Part shown: one piece after another, positions 1-11,010 of the stretch
Layout: each line of letters begins with the position of its first letter
Numbering within the stretch: position 1 is the stretch's first letter
Assembly: GCA_963971225.1 (NCBI GenBank)
Contig: OZ020269.1
Coordinates: 106,277,486 to 106,341,485, forward strand
Direction of reading: 5' to 3'
From: Melieria omissa
Lineage: Eukaryota > Arthropoda > Insecta > Diptera > Ulidiidae
DNA: 64,000 nucleotides
The notes under the pieces: model-generated
What the model was told of the DNA's origin: nothing
Databases searched by the model: none
What the model saw: only the letters and a program-made list of their open reading frames with translations
Translations under genes and position numbers: made by a program

Positions 1-287
1 GAAACGCCACAACGATGTCTGCGCCTGAGGTGCGAAGGGATCCAGTTCTGGAGGAAGTTTGCAAAGAAAAATCAAGGAAAAGCCTTAAATACGCACAACA
101 GTTTTGTGTTCAGGTCAGGACGACTCGTTGAGTGGGCTACATGGAAAAGAAGGCAGTAAGTGGATTTAAAAAAAGAGAGGCGAAACCGTCAAAAGCAAAG
201 ATTGCTTAATTTGATGATGATTGAGTCATGATTTGAACATAGAAGTTGAGCCAATACTTAATTAAATATATTTTTATAACTTTGGAC
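1..287. other. No gene recognised
   Basis: AT-rich sequence with no convincing open frame, RNA gene or repeat boundary. It probably belongs to the large EcR intron or to transposon debris. Confidence 0.4.
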
Positions 288-410
288 CAGGGGCGCATGC
301 AAGGAGGTTTGGGGGGTTCAAACCCCCAAATAGATATCTGTTTGTTAAAAACTATGAGAGACAAATATGGTTTCAAGTGGTATGGGTCTCAAAAGTTGTG
401 AACAGAAGAA
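288..410 (+). repeat. Dispersed hAT-like repeat fragment
   Basis: It begins with a GGGGCGCATGCA-type terminus followed by a G-run and a C-run (ggggggttcaaaccccc) and then a segment near 365-405 containing aaatatggtttcaa and tctcaaaagttgtg. The same order of motifs appears at 46885-46965 and 47366-47450. Such GC-rich termini are common in insect hAT-type non-autonomous elements, but no target duplication or right end was found here. Confidence 0.4.
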
Positions 411-416
411 TAGAAT

Positions 417-464
417 ACGAATAGAAACGAGAAGCGACGCTCGCTGGTTCTCGTTTCTATTCGT
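417..464. repeat. 17-bp perfect inverted repeat (hairpin)
   Basis: Arm 417-433 is an exact reverse complement of arm 448-464, separated by 14 nt. The loop contains a further gcga/tcgc pairing, so a nearly continuous hairpin is possible. The function is unknown. It could be the end-to-end relic of a foldback element. Confidence 0.6.
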
Positions 465-584
465 TTCGTTGTACACATTCTTCGAATACCAAGTACCCTC
501 TATAAATTTTTTTTTTTTAAAAAACCCTTAATGTCGAAGAACTTTGGACTCCATGAGTTTGAAAAACATTGGCCGTAATAGCGG

Positions 585-715
585 AAGGTCGACGGCAAAG
601 TAGGAGATCCTGTCTCCGGTGGAAGGACTAAGATGAGAACGGCTCATCGTGGAACCAACTAGAGAAGATGCTTTTAAAACAGAGGCACTTAGAGAGAACT
701 TTTGCGGCAAGTAGG
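585..715 (+). pseudogene. Non-LTR retrotransposon 3' end remnant
   Basis: Translated fragments on the plus strand fit the C-terminal tail of an insect LINE reverse transcriptase, with a broken Arg-rich stretch ending in a R-E-L-L-R-Q-like block. In-frame stops interrupt it. The same tail is better preserved at 2088-2325 and 7110-7420, so this is the most decayed of three copies. Confidence 0.4.
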
Positions 716-739
716 GTAAGTAAGTAATTAGAGCATCAG

Positions 740-1040
740 ATCTATTCTGGTTCATGAAAAGTTTAAAGTGGTTGAAACCATGACTTGAGACTGAAGCAAG
801 TCTGAAGGCAAAGCTAACCTAAATGTGTTGTAAGCTATTAATCGCTGAAATCTAAACGGCTTTTTCTAGCTAAAAAATTTCAATGGAATATAATTCACGA
901 TAAGTAAGGTTAAGATAACGAAAAAGAGGTTCGATGCTGAGAGTGAGGGCTTGTCTTTGTTAGATAGATCAATCGCTATTATCTCTTGGTGTGATTTATT
1001 GGAAAAGACATACGTTAGGAAGAATTTTGAGACAGTTAAA
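740..1040. other. No gene recognised
   Basis: AT-rich non-coding DNA leading into a tandem array. No clear feature was seen. Confidence 0.4.
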
Positions 1041-1830
1041 TACGTAAGTACGGTTAGGTAGCTTCTTCCAAGAGGAGATTCATTGTGTAGCTTTCCCAGG
1101 TTTTGTTTATAACTCAGTGAAAGAATGGGTTAGTCAAATCGTAAGTATGGTTAGGAAGGTTCTTGCACGGAAGATCCATTAGTGACTTATTTCAAGGGGA
1201 GACCCTTGTGTAGTCCTTGGTTAGTTGAACCAGATTGTGTTCTTTATAGTGCAGTAACAGATTCGGTCAGTCAAGTCGTAAGTATGGTTAAGTGACTTCT
1301 TCGAGGGAGAGATCCATTGTGTAGTTTTCGATTGGTTGAACCAGAAATGTGTTGTTTATAATGCAGCAACAGATTCGGCCGGTCAAGATTGTAAATACAG
1401 TTAGGTGTCTTCTTCCAAGGAGAGATCCATTGTGTTTTTATAAATAATTCAGTAACAGAGTCGGTCAGTGAAGTCGTAAGTACGGTAAAGTAGCTTCTTT
1501 CAAGGGGAGATCCATTGTGTAGACTTCGGTTAGTTAAACCAGACTGTGTTGTTTATAAACCAGTAAAAGATTCGCCCGGTTAAGTCTTAAATAAGATTAG
1601 GTGACTTCTTTCAAGGAGAGAAACATTGAGTAGCCTTTAGTAAGCAGATTGTGTTTTTTATATGTAATTCAGTAACAGATTCCGTCAGTACGACTTCACT
1701 GACCGAATCTGAAGTACGGTAAAGTAGCTTCTTTCAAGGGGAGATCCATTGGGTAGCCTTCAGTAAGAGATTCGACCGCTTAAGTCTTAAGTGACTTCTT
1801 CCAAGGGCGAATCCTTTGTTCAATCGTTCA
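1040..1830. repeat. Degenerate tandem array, ~115-bp unit
   Basis: About eight diverged copies recur at roughly 85-125-bp spacing. Each has a cttctt(c/t)caagg(g)gagatccattgtgtag block followed by a block like gtaacagattcgg(t)cagtcaagtcgtaagta. Copies start near 1064, 1170, 1296, 1410, 1494, 1611, 1729 and 1797. There is no coding potential. The unit differs from all other arrays in the window. Confidence 0.7.
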
Positions 1831-2087
1831 AATGTCCACTGCGCCTTGGCACGGTAACGCGGATCTGAGTGATCCATTTTTTAACAACTCAGCTACATAG
1901 AGGTCATCGCTCGATTGGAGTTTACTCACATGGACTTGCGACTTTAGAAAATTCTAGTGTAGATCTTGTTAACCAATTCTAGTCACCTTTGCAAGAGATA
2001 ACCAGACCCTTCAAACTTTCATGCAGAATGGCTATTGTGCCTTTTACATGAGTGTTGACGTCATTATGATTCAATTTCGTTTAACAG
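1831..2087. other. No gene recognised
   Basis: Short stretch of unrecognised non-coding DNA between a tandem array and a LINE remnant. Confidence 0.35.
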
Positions 2088-2325
2088 AAATTGAGTATCA
2101 TCGGCTGGCTTAGCCATGTCCGCCATATGGAGGATGAAGTTCCGGCGAAAAAAGTGTTCGATGCGTAAGTTTGAGGTCGACAGCGAAGAGAGAGGCCATG
2201 TCTCCGGTGAAAAGACCAAGTTGAAGAGGCCCTATCTTTTCTTAGTGTGACCAACTGGAGAAGACGCGTGGATAACAGAGACGCCTGAAGAGAGCTTTTG
2301 CGACAGGCCGTAACGGGTTATCAGT
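2088..2325 (+). pseudogene. LINE reverse transcriptase C-terminal remnant
   Basis: The plus strand near 2096-2165 reads I-G-W-L-S-H-V-R-H-M-E-D-E-V-P-A-K-K-V-F, the widespread insect LINE pattern (R)WLGHVxRM-x-D-x-P-(A/K)KK. After a break come R-W-K-D-Q-V-E-E-A-L and then T-N-W-R-R-R and E-L-L-R-Q. This order is typical of the tail of RTE/Jockey-like endonuclease-reverse transcriptases. Frameshifts and stops make it a fossil. It is related to copies at 585-715 and 7110-7420. Confidence 0.6.
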
Positions 2326-2339
2326 TAAATAAGTAAGAC

Positions 2340-4290
2340 TATCATCGATCTTTAGCGCTTTAGTTCTGACTGCCTCAGGTTCTTTTTCACACTTTCAAGG
2401 ACAGCGGCAATGTTCTCAGTCCTTCGCTATTAGAAAACCCTGTACAATAAAATTCCAAACAATTTCAAAACCCCATTCTCTGCTGAAAGAGCCCTTATAG
2501 AGTAAACCGAGAACTCTAACACTGTGAGACGCTTCACATCGGCTTCAATCTGATTGATTCTAGAAAGATTAATTGCTGGTATAACACATTTGAAACGACC
2601 ATTTTTTTCGAACACGGTCGACAGGAGCGAAATTATATTTTTCTTTGTATTGTACTCAGTAAAACCAATGCCAAATTTATTTTTCCTGTACTTTACAGAT
2701 TTCATTGGTTCCAGAAAAATCGTATTTCGACGACTAGTTTACTCAGAATAACTGATAATTGCACATTACTGTCTTATAGCCTCGGAAATCCATTGCACAC
2801 ACGGTGTACAATCGGTCTCGAATGGGTTATAGTTTGCTCAAGTTTTGGTCTTGCAACCTTTGGCACTTAACAAATCCCTCTTACTTCTCAGCTACCTTAA
2901 ATTACTTTAACATTGTCTTAAAGCATCCATTGAAGCCGACCGTAGCGTACTCAAACGACATGGCAACGGAGCAAATAAAAGTACAAAAATAAAACTGTAA
3001 ATAGAAGCAGACAAAAAAGGCAACACAATTCATGCTTAAATGCTGCAAAAATATAAAATATTAGAATTTTGCATATTTTTTACTGTAGTCCTTGTTGTTG
3101 TTGTTGTTGTTTTTGTTGATTCTATTGTCATGAGCTGCCAGACACCGGTGGCTGCGGGGCCACTTGTGTCGACTGGCTCGTCTTCCAGGCACATCTCTGT
3201 GCAGGTATCTGCTGGTGAAATGCAAAGGCAAACTTTTGACATATCGCAGATGCGCCCAACGCGTCTGTCGACAGACGCGCCGCAGCATACGCAAAGCTGA
3301 CTATCAATAAGCACACATATGAACACATTCACACACACACATGTGTGAGTGTGTTTGTTGGCCTGAAAGTGTCCTTGCTGTGCTGGCGTGCGGCTCCGTG
3401 TGTGGCGCTGACAGAAAACATTTGACAGCAGGTGTCAGTGCGTGATGTTGTCAATATTTCGCTTTCTTTGCGTCTTGATGCCATTTTATACTTTATGCCA
3501 TTTTTATTTATAGCGAAATTTTCAAACGATAGCAGACCATAAAAATGAATGTCTATGGTAGAATTTTTGTTGTTGTAAAGGTAAATGAAATGTAACTGTA
3601 ACGATGCGACACGTCAGAGTTTGCAACAAAACAAATCGATTAAAATAAAACCGAAATTTCCAACCAATCTGCATTTTCGTTAGCAAAATTATGAATGGCT
3701 TTGAAGCGCATTGTTTGTGTTTTTTCATCTGATTTATTTATTGAATTTTTTAATACAAGAACATGGCCCATGAAAACAAATAGTCCATAGAAATTGTTGT
3801 TGCTTTCATAGAAGACATCACCGCAGCAAGAAGCTGCAGCTGCCAGCAACTGATGATAAATTCTCTGGTTTTCTTGCCAACATTTATCAGTATCACTCAA
3901 TATTCACAACAAATCGAACTACAGTAAAGTCTATTCCACACAATTTGGTGGCATTCAATGTCTTTTGAGTATTTTTAGCGCGTTTCTGCTGTACTTGTCT
4001 AAGCTTTTGAGGCAACACCCGCATGTTGCCGCTTTCTTGTTTATTTAGATAAATATCCGTTTTTTGTGTATTCAAGCTTGACTAAAGCAACTAATGAAAC
4101 GTAAACATTGGCCATTTCAGACAACGTCATCATTGTCATTGTTGAGTTCATAATGTCTTTTGAAAAATGACGGCATTGAAAAATGAATGGCTACGAATTT
4201 CGTTCTACCTACTCGTACAACCTAAAAATTAATATTAAATTAGTTTAATTTCAATTTACTGCTTTCTAAAAGTGTCATAAATATCTTAGG
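2340..4290. other. Non-coding, no gene recognised
   Basis: AT-rich intron-like DNA. It has short GTT/CAA runs near 3090-3120, a CA/TG palindrome near 3331-3352 and small open frames that overlap on both strands without codon bias. I see no RNA gene or transposon end here. Confidence 0.45.
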
Positions 4291-5096
4291 TTAGGTTAGA
4301 CTTGCACGCAATCGATCAATCAGCTGAACCGTTGGCCCCAAAAAAACACATTACGATAGTAGAATGTGCGGAAGGAGCATTATGAGTCCAAAACAGAGGT
4401 CCCGGAACTGACACGAGCTAATATCACTAAACCGTAGAGAACCTGAGTCATGGCTTCAGTGAATTCGCTCCCAAGTGTAGAATACTCAGACAAATAGTGT
4501 AAAACACCGTTAACTACCGTAACCATATATTACATCAGCCTACTTGGGTTCTGAATGTTCATGAGACCATGGAGCCGAACCCAGTTTCCACTTCAAAGAA
4601 CCCAATTAACCATAGGAACAGTCTAAAACAGTCAGCAATGTCCTAACCTTACAAACCACTTGTGTCATGAAAAGTTGTATAAAAAGCAAATCAGACGCAC
4701 TCCTTACTTATCGGAAAACTGAACTTAAATTCTATTAACACCACTTGGCTTCTAAACATTCATGTAGACAGAAATCAAACCTTCAACCCACTTCAAAACA
4801 CCCAACAACTGGTGCGGCAGTCTGGAACAATTGAAGGTATCATCAGGGCTCTAACCTTAGAGGATATCCACGTCACTTCGATTCTAAATATCCCAAAAAC
4901 TATATGAACTCTGAATACATAACCTTAAACTTCTTATACTCTCTTTACTTGGAAGCTGAAAATTCTCACTTCCCACGTCAGAATACCAAAAAACCGATGT
5001 TAATAGCCGTTTAAAAGACTTTAAAGCCCTAACCTCAAAATATGACCACTACTCTCAAAATATGTTCAAAAACCAAGTCAAATATATCTCCGACCT
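4291..5096. other. Unrecognised repeat-like non-coding DNA
   Basis: It contains several 'cctaacctt' and 'aacctaac'-like stretches of the kind that end LINE copies in flies, and imperfect internal repeats. No intact protein fragment was found. Confidence 0.3.
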
Positions 5097-5180
5097 CGTA
5101 AACACCTCGGGTGAAATATGTGGTATCAAAATGGGCCTCTTAGATCGCCAAGTGTGTCTTTTACAGAGGCAGCCACCATA
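5097..5180 (+). mobile_element. Probable LINE 3' untranslated tail
   Basis: The segment with ggtgaaatatgtggtatcaa, atgggcctc, agtgtgtcttttacagaggc and agccaccatagcctaac closely matches 54430-54540. A shared block ending in cctaacctaac-like sequence is typical of non-LTR element tails. Assignment to a particular clade is not possible here. Confidence 0.45.
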
Positions 5181-5189
5181 GCCTAACTT

Positions 5190-5775
5190 AACCTCCATTA
5201 AGAGATTGAAACGATTAAATTTACCAATAAACCCTTAACCTCCAATGCCACCCACTCTAAGACCCTAAAAACGTTTCTAAAAGCCGAGTCAAACATACTT
5301 TCCACCCCGTAACCCTATACTTAGGTATCCAAACGAGTAAGTGCACCAATAAACCTTAACCTCCAATTCTCCCACAGTAACTTTATCCAAAAAATTTGTC
5401 TGAAAGACGAGTCAAGTTTACTTTCGACCTCGTAGCTCTGCATTATGAGATTGAAACGAGTAAATGTACTAATAAACCCTAACCCCCAAGTCTATCCACA
5501 CTAACTCAATCCAGAAAACTTTCCTAAAAGCCGAGTCAAACATACATTCCACCTCGTAACCCCCATTATGATTAAAGATTGGAACGAGTAAATGTTCTAA
5601 TAAACCTAAACCTCAAACTCTATCCACTCTAACTAGATCCAGAAAACTTTCCTAAAAGCCGAGTCAAACATACTTTCCACCTCGTAACCCTCTACTAAAC
5701 GATTGAAACCCGTAAATGTACCAACAAAACTTAACCTTAGTTCCTATCCACTCTAACTTTATACAGAAAACTTGA
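5190..5775. repeat. Degenerate tandem array, ~125-bp unit
   Basis: Five diverged copies recur near 5201, 5329, 5449, 5576 and 5702. Each has gattgaaacgagtaaatg, then ccaataaacccttaacctcc, then tatccactctaact, then ctaaaagccgagtcaaacat and acctcgtaaccc. The period is steady at about 124-128 bp. No coding potential. Confidence 0.75.
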
Positions 5776-6369
5776 AACATGATATCATTTAAGTTCCGAG
5801 TGCAATAAATCTCAAGTTTGAGTAGAGTGAGCTGAAACCCGAAATAATCGAAGAAATTACAAGGCTTCTTAAAGACCTATGAAAACTCGCTCTTCGCTCT
5901 TTCATCCACAGTAATTGCTCAACAATTGGATGACCTCACTATACCGTAATAGGTGATCCAAGATGACCAACTGTAGGCGTTTAAGGGAAGCCTTGACAAT
6001 GGACAGAGAAGGGTTCTTAGTCTTAATCGCAGAGCTGCTTCATGGTTAACTATGTTTTATGTTTTTATTGACGATCATTCTTACGAAAACTAGATACCGA
6101 CATATCTGTGGCCGTAAGAAATATCAGCCAAAGACGATTTTATGAAGTTTTCAGGAGAGCACTTTTAATTTTTGAATTTTGCTGTAGATTTAACCTTAGC
6201 TATTTCGATTTTTGGGCGTGAAACATTCATTTTATGAGCAAAAGCCATAGAATTTTGTGGTGGTAATAACTCAATTATGTCCTAACTTTAGCAAGTTCCT
6301 TATGTACAGTAAGCTTCTTCAAAAAACCAATATACCAATGTTTTATAACCTTGTCTGGGGAGTGCCACA
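5776..6369. other. No gene recognised
   Basis: AT-rich sequence directly upstream of a LINE RNase H remnant. It may be earlier, more decayed parts of the same element, but no peptide motif is legible. Confidence 0.3.
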
Positions 6370-7060
6370 TAGTTAATGGAAGAACTTACGAGTTATGATC
6401 TCCTCGAATTAGGGATGATTAAATTCATGCAGCGGTCGATGATAACTGTTCAATTAGTTCTTGAATGTGTCAAAAAACTCAGCAGATGCGTCCGAGGATA
6501 CAGCATAACTCTAGAATGGGTAACAGGACATGTCGGTACGGAGGAAAGTAAACTGGCAAAAGAAGCACCCGACCTAAGAATTCCACTAAGCAATTCAAGG
6601 GTTGAGGGTCTCGTCGATAGTTCGGTGACCTGATCTACATGATAGGTGCAGTAGCATGACGTACTGAAGCCAGTCTAGGGCAGGTCGTAGAGGTTAGATT
6701 TCTTAGTCTTGATTGGAGAGATCAAGATTATGATTGAGTAGATAGCAAAGCTCGAAGAGTCCTTAGTCTTGATGGCAGAAATCAAGATGACGGCTGACTG
6801 GTTATCAATGTAACCGACCACGGTAAATTCAGAAGACTCGCAGGGGACTAGCACTGGTAAACCTTAAGAAGGGAGTTACTTGTAGACTGTGCTCCGAAGG
6901 TGACTTAACAGCCGAGTACAATGTGTGCAAGTGTTCGACTCTAGCTCTCGGGCTGATAGAAGGATGTGCATTGTGGGGCAGTAGTTCATATAAAACAAAA
7001 GTTTTATGGACCATTAGACACAGAAATCTACTGGAGGTAAGGCGCGACAAAGTAAGTAGG
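6370..7060 (+). pseudogene. LINE remnant: RNase H and C-terminal CCHC-like motif
   Basis: Residues encoded around 6460-6560 include V-R-G-Y-S-I-T-L-E-W-V-T-G-H-V-G, matching the W-V-P-G-H-x-G-I-x-G-N-E signature of the RNase H domain in fly LINEs (I, R1 and related clades). Further on, about 6885-6960, the plus strand reads C-R-L-C-S-E-G-D then T-A-E-Y-N-V-C-K-C, the usual C-terminal C-x2-C...H...C motif with the His changed to Tyr. Stops and gaps between the two show that this copy is dead. Confidence 0.6.
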
Positions 7061-7109
7061 TAAAAGTGAGGTCGATAATTACGACAGACCTACGGATGAC
7101 TAGGCACGA

Positions 7110-7420
7110 ACTTAATGACACAAAAAAGGCTCACTATTCGCGTAATGACACAGCGGTTCTTGGGGTGTTCGAGAGGAAGGTATTTTGCAAAATCTTCGGC
7201 CCTGTATACGAACCAACCACGAATGTCTGCCGGATGGACGATGACGCTCCAGCGAAAAAGCTGTGTGATTGAGGGAGGCCGTGTCTCCGGTGAAAGGGCC
7301 AAGTTGAGGAGGCCCTTATCTTCTCTTGGTCCGAAGAAGTCACGCGAAAAGAAAACTTGCCTAGAGAGAGTTTGTCCAGTAGGCCGTAACCCGGTAACGG
7401 GTTGTTATGACTAGTTTAGA
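7110..7420 (+). pseudogene. LINE reverse transcriptase tail remnant
   Basis: The plus strand near 7160-7200 reads V-F-E-R-K-V-F-C-K-I-F-G-P-V-Y, followed near 7227-7270 by V-C-R-M-D-D-D-A-P-A-K-K-L. Both are standard blocks of the C-terminal part of insect LINE reverse transcriptases (LRxFERKxLRxIxGP and RMxDxxxxKK). Downstream DNA to 7410 matches the tails at 2190-2325 and 585-715. The frame is interrupted. It lies next to, but is probably a different family from, the RNase H-bearing remnant just upstream. Confidence 0.6.
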
Positions 7421-7689
7421 AGAAAGTATGTATTTGCCCGTTTCTCTCACTTTTTTGGAGATTTGCCGGAGCGAACTACAGATTGAATTTCTTGTCCCCA
7501 TGAAGTTCATGACTAGTCAATCATCGTCCTCCTGCGCTAAAAAGAATATATGATTTCCTCTTCCTTCTCTTCACTGACTCATCATTGAATTGAAACACTT
7601 TAAACTAACCTCTATAGAGCCAATTCTAACCTCAAAAACGCACGACTACCTCTAGCAGCCGTACAAGTTCCGCCTATGTCAACTTAATT
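7421..7689. other. No gene recognised
   Basis: Short non-coding stretch between a LINE tail and the GC-rich block. Confidence 0.35.
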
Positions 7690-9000
7690 TTACAATTCCA
7701 TGGCTCCATTTCGATGAAAAACATCGACCAAATGCAAATCACCATCGTCTACGGTGAGCTGCTTCATCCTCCGCTGCCGCAACGACGCCGATTGCGAACA
7801 GAAAAAGCGCATTACGTCATCTGCCCTTCTTCCTATGGCCGTAGTACATAAAATTACAACAATATTTTCTTTGTTAGACGATGCCCACATTCCCATGGTG
7901 GCGCGACGGCCAGCAAGCGGGACAATGGGCACGCCATGTTTTCGTTGTCTTTTGCCACTTCTTCGTCCATTTCGTATTCCTTCGCTGTCGACTCCCTTAA
8001 AAAAACCAAACAGCAATAAAAACTGCACAGCAGCGAAGACGGCGAACTAACTCTAAACGCCATGCAACAACAATGCACACACAGCCAGCGCGACTGCATG
8101 CAGCGCTGCCAAAGAAGGGGTCAGGACGGAGGGAGGAAGCGAAGTGGCGTTGGAGCGCAGCGCAGCGGCAGTGACAGTGAGCAACGCACAACGACGGCAA
8201 AAACCAAACCTACCCGAACATAAATAAGCAAGAACCAGCCGCAACAACAACGACGACATTGAGATTATGTGTCAAAACAGAGCGCAGCGACACACCAAAC
8301 AACACAGCCGAACCGAGCTCGCGAGACGAAAACGAAAAACGCAAAGAGAGCGCGCGATAAACATCAGCAGCGGCGCCGTTGAGCGTACAAAAACAATAAC
8401 AACAAATGCCACTGCTGCCATTAGTCGGCCATGTTGAAAAGTGTGTCTGTATTTCAATGTGTCTCTTGACTCTGACCGGCATTCGTTGCGTTCGTTTTTC
8501 ACGACTTGTTGTTTTGCTTTTGCTTGTTATCCGTTACGTTGTGTGCGCATTTTCGTCATTCCACTTTAATTGCGCTCGAACCGGTTGCCAATCGGCGAGC
8601 GAGAGAGAGAGCGCCACAAAAAGCTCTCCGCCGCTCATGCTCACTGTTTAGCAGAGACGCACTCGCGCTCCCTCGCTCAGCTTATCTATTGCAACTCTCT
8701 GTCTCTCTCTCTGTGGCTGCTAATGGCCCATGCGCTATGCTAGATTTTAGTTAAAAATAGACAGACGTACGCGGCTTTTTTGGGTGCAATAACTTTTTAT
8801 ATAAACAAAACAAATGAAAGCTGTCGACACTAAAGAGGGGAGGCGAGCAATATGGCGTCGCCTGTCGTCGATGCATTACGCTGCTGCTGCAGAGTTCTGA
8901 CGCGCTGTCAAAGCTTCGAAAAGCTCAACGTGTGATAGCACAAACCAAATTCGCGGCCAATCTGCGAAAAAAATTGAACCATTGCGCTTTAGAGCTGTGG
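7690..9000. promoter_or_regulatory. GC-rich, GAGA-bearing block, candidate promoter or 5' leader
   Basis: This block is clearly richer in G+C and CpG than its surroundings. It holds an A/C-rich, leader-like stretch on the plus strand (about 8040-8410) and GA/CT tracts such as gcgagagagagagagcg near 8598 and ctctgtctctctctctg near 8696, which fit GAGA-factor sites. Open frames occur on both strands but no domain is recognisable. In Drosophila the EcR-B promoter lies downstream of the A exons, so this could be that promoter, but the strand cannot be decided and no B-isoform coding exon is seen. Confidence 0.35.
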
Positions 9001-9014
9001 GCGCCATCTAGTGG
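9001..9014 (-). promoter_or_regulatory. Perfect match to CTCF core consensus
   Basis: On the minus strand the site reads CCACTAGATGGCGC, which satisfies every position of the CTCF core CCASYAGRKGGCRS. Drosophila CTCF recognises essentially the same core. It sits between the GC-rich block and a tRNA-Asp gene, a plausible insulator setting. Occupancy cannot be judged from sequence. Confidence 0.55.
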
Positions 9015-9242
9015 CGGCTGATTGCAGCATAGCAGAGCTTTTGTTGCGTTATCTCGGCTGTTGTAAAGGCGGCGCTTTAGCGACACACTAAACTTTTGCT
9101 AATTTTAGCGGTGCATGCGTTTTAGTGGAGGAATTTACGTTGAGAATGTGAGAAAGAGAGAGGAAGTGAGTGAGGGGGCAAGTGCGTTGCTTGTTCTAGT
9201 TAGCGTGACAGCTCTAAGCTTCTGACAAGCTGAGTTATAACA

Positions 9243-9314
9243 TCCTCGATAGTATAGTGGTTAGTATCCCCGCCTGTCACGCGGGAGACCGGGGTTCAAT
9301 TCCCCGTCGGGGAG
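9243..9314 (+). tRNA. tRNA-Asp (anticodon GTC)
   Basis: The 72-nt gene folds as a complete cloverleaf. The acceptor stem TCCTCGA pairs with TCGGGGA allowing G-U pairs, the anticodon GTC lies at 9276-9278 in loop CTGTCAC, and the T arm contains GGTTCAATTCC, which is also the pol III B box. No intron and no encoded CCA. The sequence agrees with the dipteran cytosolic tRNA-Asp. A T9 pol III terminator follows. It lies in the large EcR intron on the strand opposite to EcR. Confidence 0.97.
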
Positions 9315-9328
9315 AGTGCATTAGCCAA

Positions 9329-9337
9329 TTTTTTTTT
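9329..9337 (+). terminator. Pol III terminator of tRNA-Asp
   Basis: A run of nine T residues begins 15 nt after the tRNA-Asp discriminator base, the normal RNA polymerase III stop signal. Confidence 0.85.
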
Positions 9338-9639
9338 GTTTTATGTAAATAAAAAACTTATCATTGATTTTAATTATTAGCTTATGTAGAGTTGTAATTG
9401 AGTAATTTTCAGAAAGCATTCAGAAACTTGTAAAGCACCAATTGTTTACAGAAGTAAATAAATTATCCATGATTTCCAGAAGTTTAGTAATTAATTTAGT
9501 TATCGTTGTCAATGCTGATGGATCTTTCGATTATTCGGCAATCAGTTTTTTCTTTGTTCTTCCAATATACTACAATGTGAATAAAATACGCCAAATATTG
9601 TAATCCAAATATGTAATACAAAAAAACAAAAATTTGAAA

Positions 9640-11010
9640 AATCGGTAAAAACCGTTTGCTAGGCGGAAATTATCTTGAAAAGTTATTTAAAACTGTTCAG
9701 TAAGTGAAAATCATCTTGGAAACTCATTAAAAACTGTTTTCCAGGAGAAAATTCTTTTGAAAAATAATTAAAAACTGTTTTCCAGGTGAAAATCATTTTG
9801 AAGAGTTATTAAAAACTGTTTACTAGGTGAAAACCACCTTGAAACATCATTGGAAATGGTTTCCTACGTGGAAATTTCTTCAAAACTCATTAAAAACTGT
9901 TTGCTAGCTAAAAAATCACCTAGGAAAATCATTAAAAACTGTTTAATACGTGAAAATCATTTTGAAAACTTATTAAAAATCATCTTGGAAAAGCATTCAA
10001 AACTGTTTGCTGGCGGAAATCATCTTGAACAAGTATTCAAAACTGTCTGCTAGGCGGAAATCATTTTGAAAAATCATTAAAAACTATTTGCTAGATGAAA
10101 AATCACCTTGGCAAATTATTAAAAACTGTTCAATATGTGAAAATTATCTTGGAAAATCATTAAAAACTGTTTGCTAGGTGAAAATCACCTTGGAAAATGA
10201 TTAAAAACTGTTTGCTAGGCGGAAATCATCTTGAAAAATCATTAAAAACGATTTGCTAGGTGTAAATCATCTTGGAAAATCGTTAAAAACTGTTCACTAG
10301 GTGAAAATCATTCTGAAAAATCATTAAAAACTATTTGCTAGATGAAAAATCTCCTTGGAAAATCATTAAAAACTGTTCAATAGGTGAAAGTCAGCTTGGT
10401 AAATCATTCAAAACGGTTTGATCATTTTGGAAAATCATTAAAAACTGTTTGCTAGATGAAAACTCACCTTGGAAAATCAATTAAAACTGTTCAATAGGTA
10501 AAAGTCATCTTGGAAAATTATTCAGAACTGTTTAATCATCTCGGCACATCATTCAAAACTGTTTGCTAGATGAAAGATCTCCTTGGATAATCATTAAAAA
10601 CTATTCAATAGGTAAAAATCATCCTGAAAAATCATTAAAATCTATTAACTAGATGAAAGATCTCCTTGGATAATTATTTAAAACTGTTTGCTAGATGAAA
10701 AATCACTTTGGTATCACTTTGAAATCATTAAAAACTGATTGCTAGGCGGAAATCATCTTGGAGAATCGTTAAAAACTGTTCACTAGGTGAAAATCGTTCA
10801 TTAAAAACTATTTGATCGTTTTGGAAACTCATTCAAAACTGTTTGCTAGGTAAAAATTATCTTTTAAGCTCAAAAAAAACTGTTTTCTAGGTGAAAATCG
10901 TTTTGAAAAATCATTAAAAACTGTTCAATAGGCAAAACTCATCTTGGAAAAGCATTCAAAACTGTTTGCTAGATGAAAAATCACTTTGAAAAATCATTAG
11001 AAACTGTTCA
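9640..11010. repeat. 41-bp minisatellite, ~33 degenerate copies
   Basis: The unit is close to ttaaaaactgtttgctaggt followed by gaaaatcatcttggaaaatca, measured as 41 bp between neighbouring copies near 10155 and 10196. Variants carry ggcgg for ggtga and attt for atct. Copies are diverged but in register over 1.3 kb. It has no coding sense. A short open frame at 9850-10053 is simply a read-through of the repeat. Confidence 0.85.

Noticed and set aside
9640..11010. CRISPR-like array of spaced repeats
   Set aside because: A eukaryotic 41-bp minisatellite in which the whole unit, not an alternating spacer, repeats with divergence.
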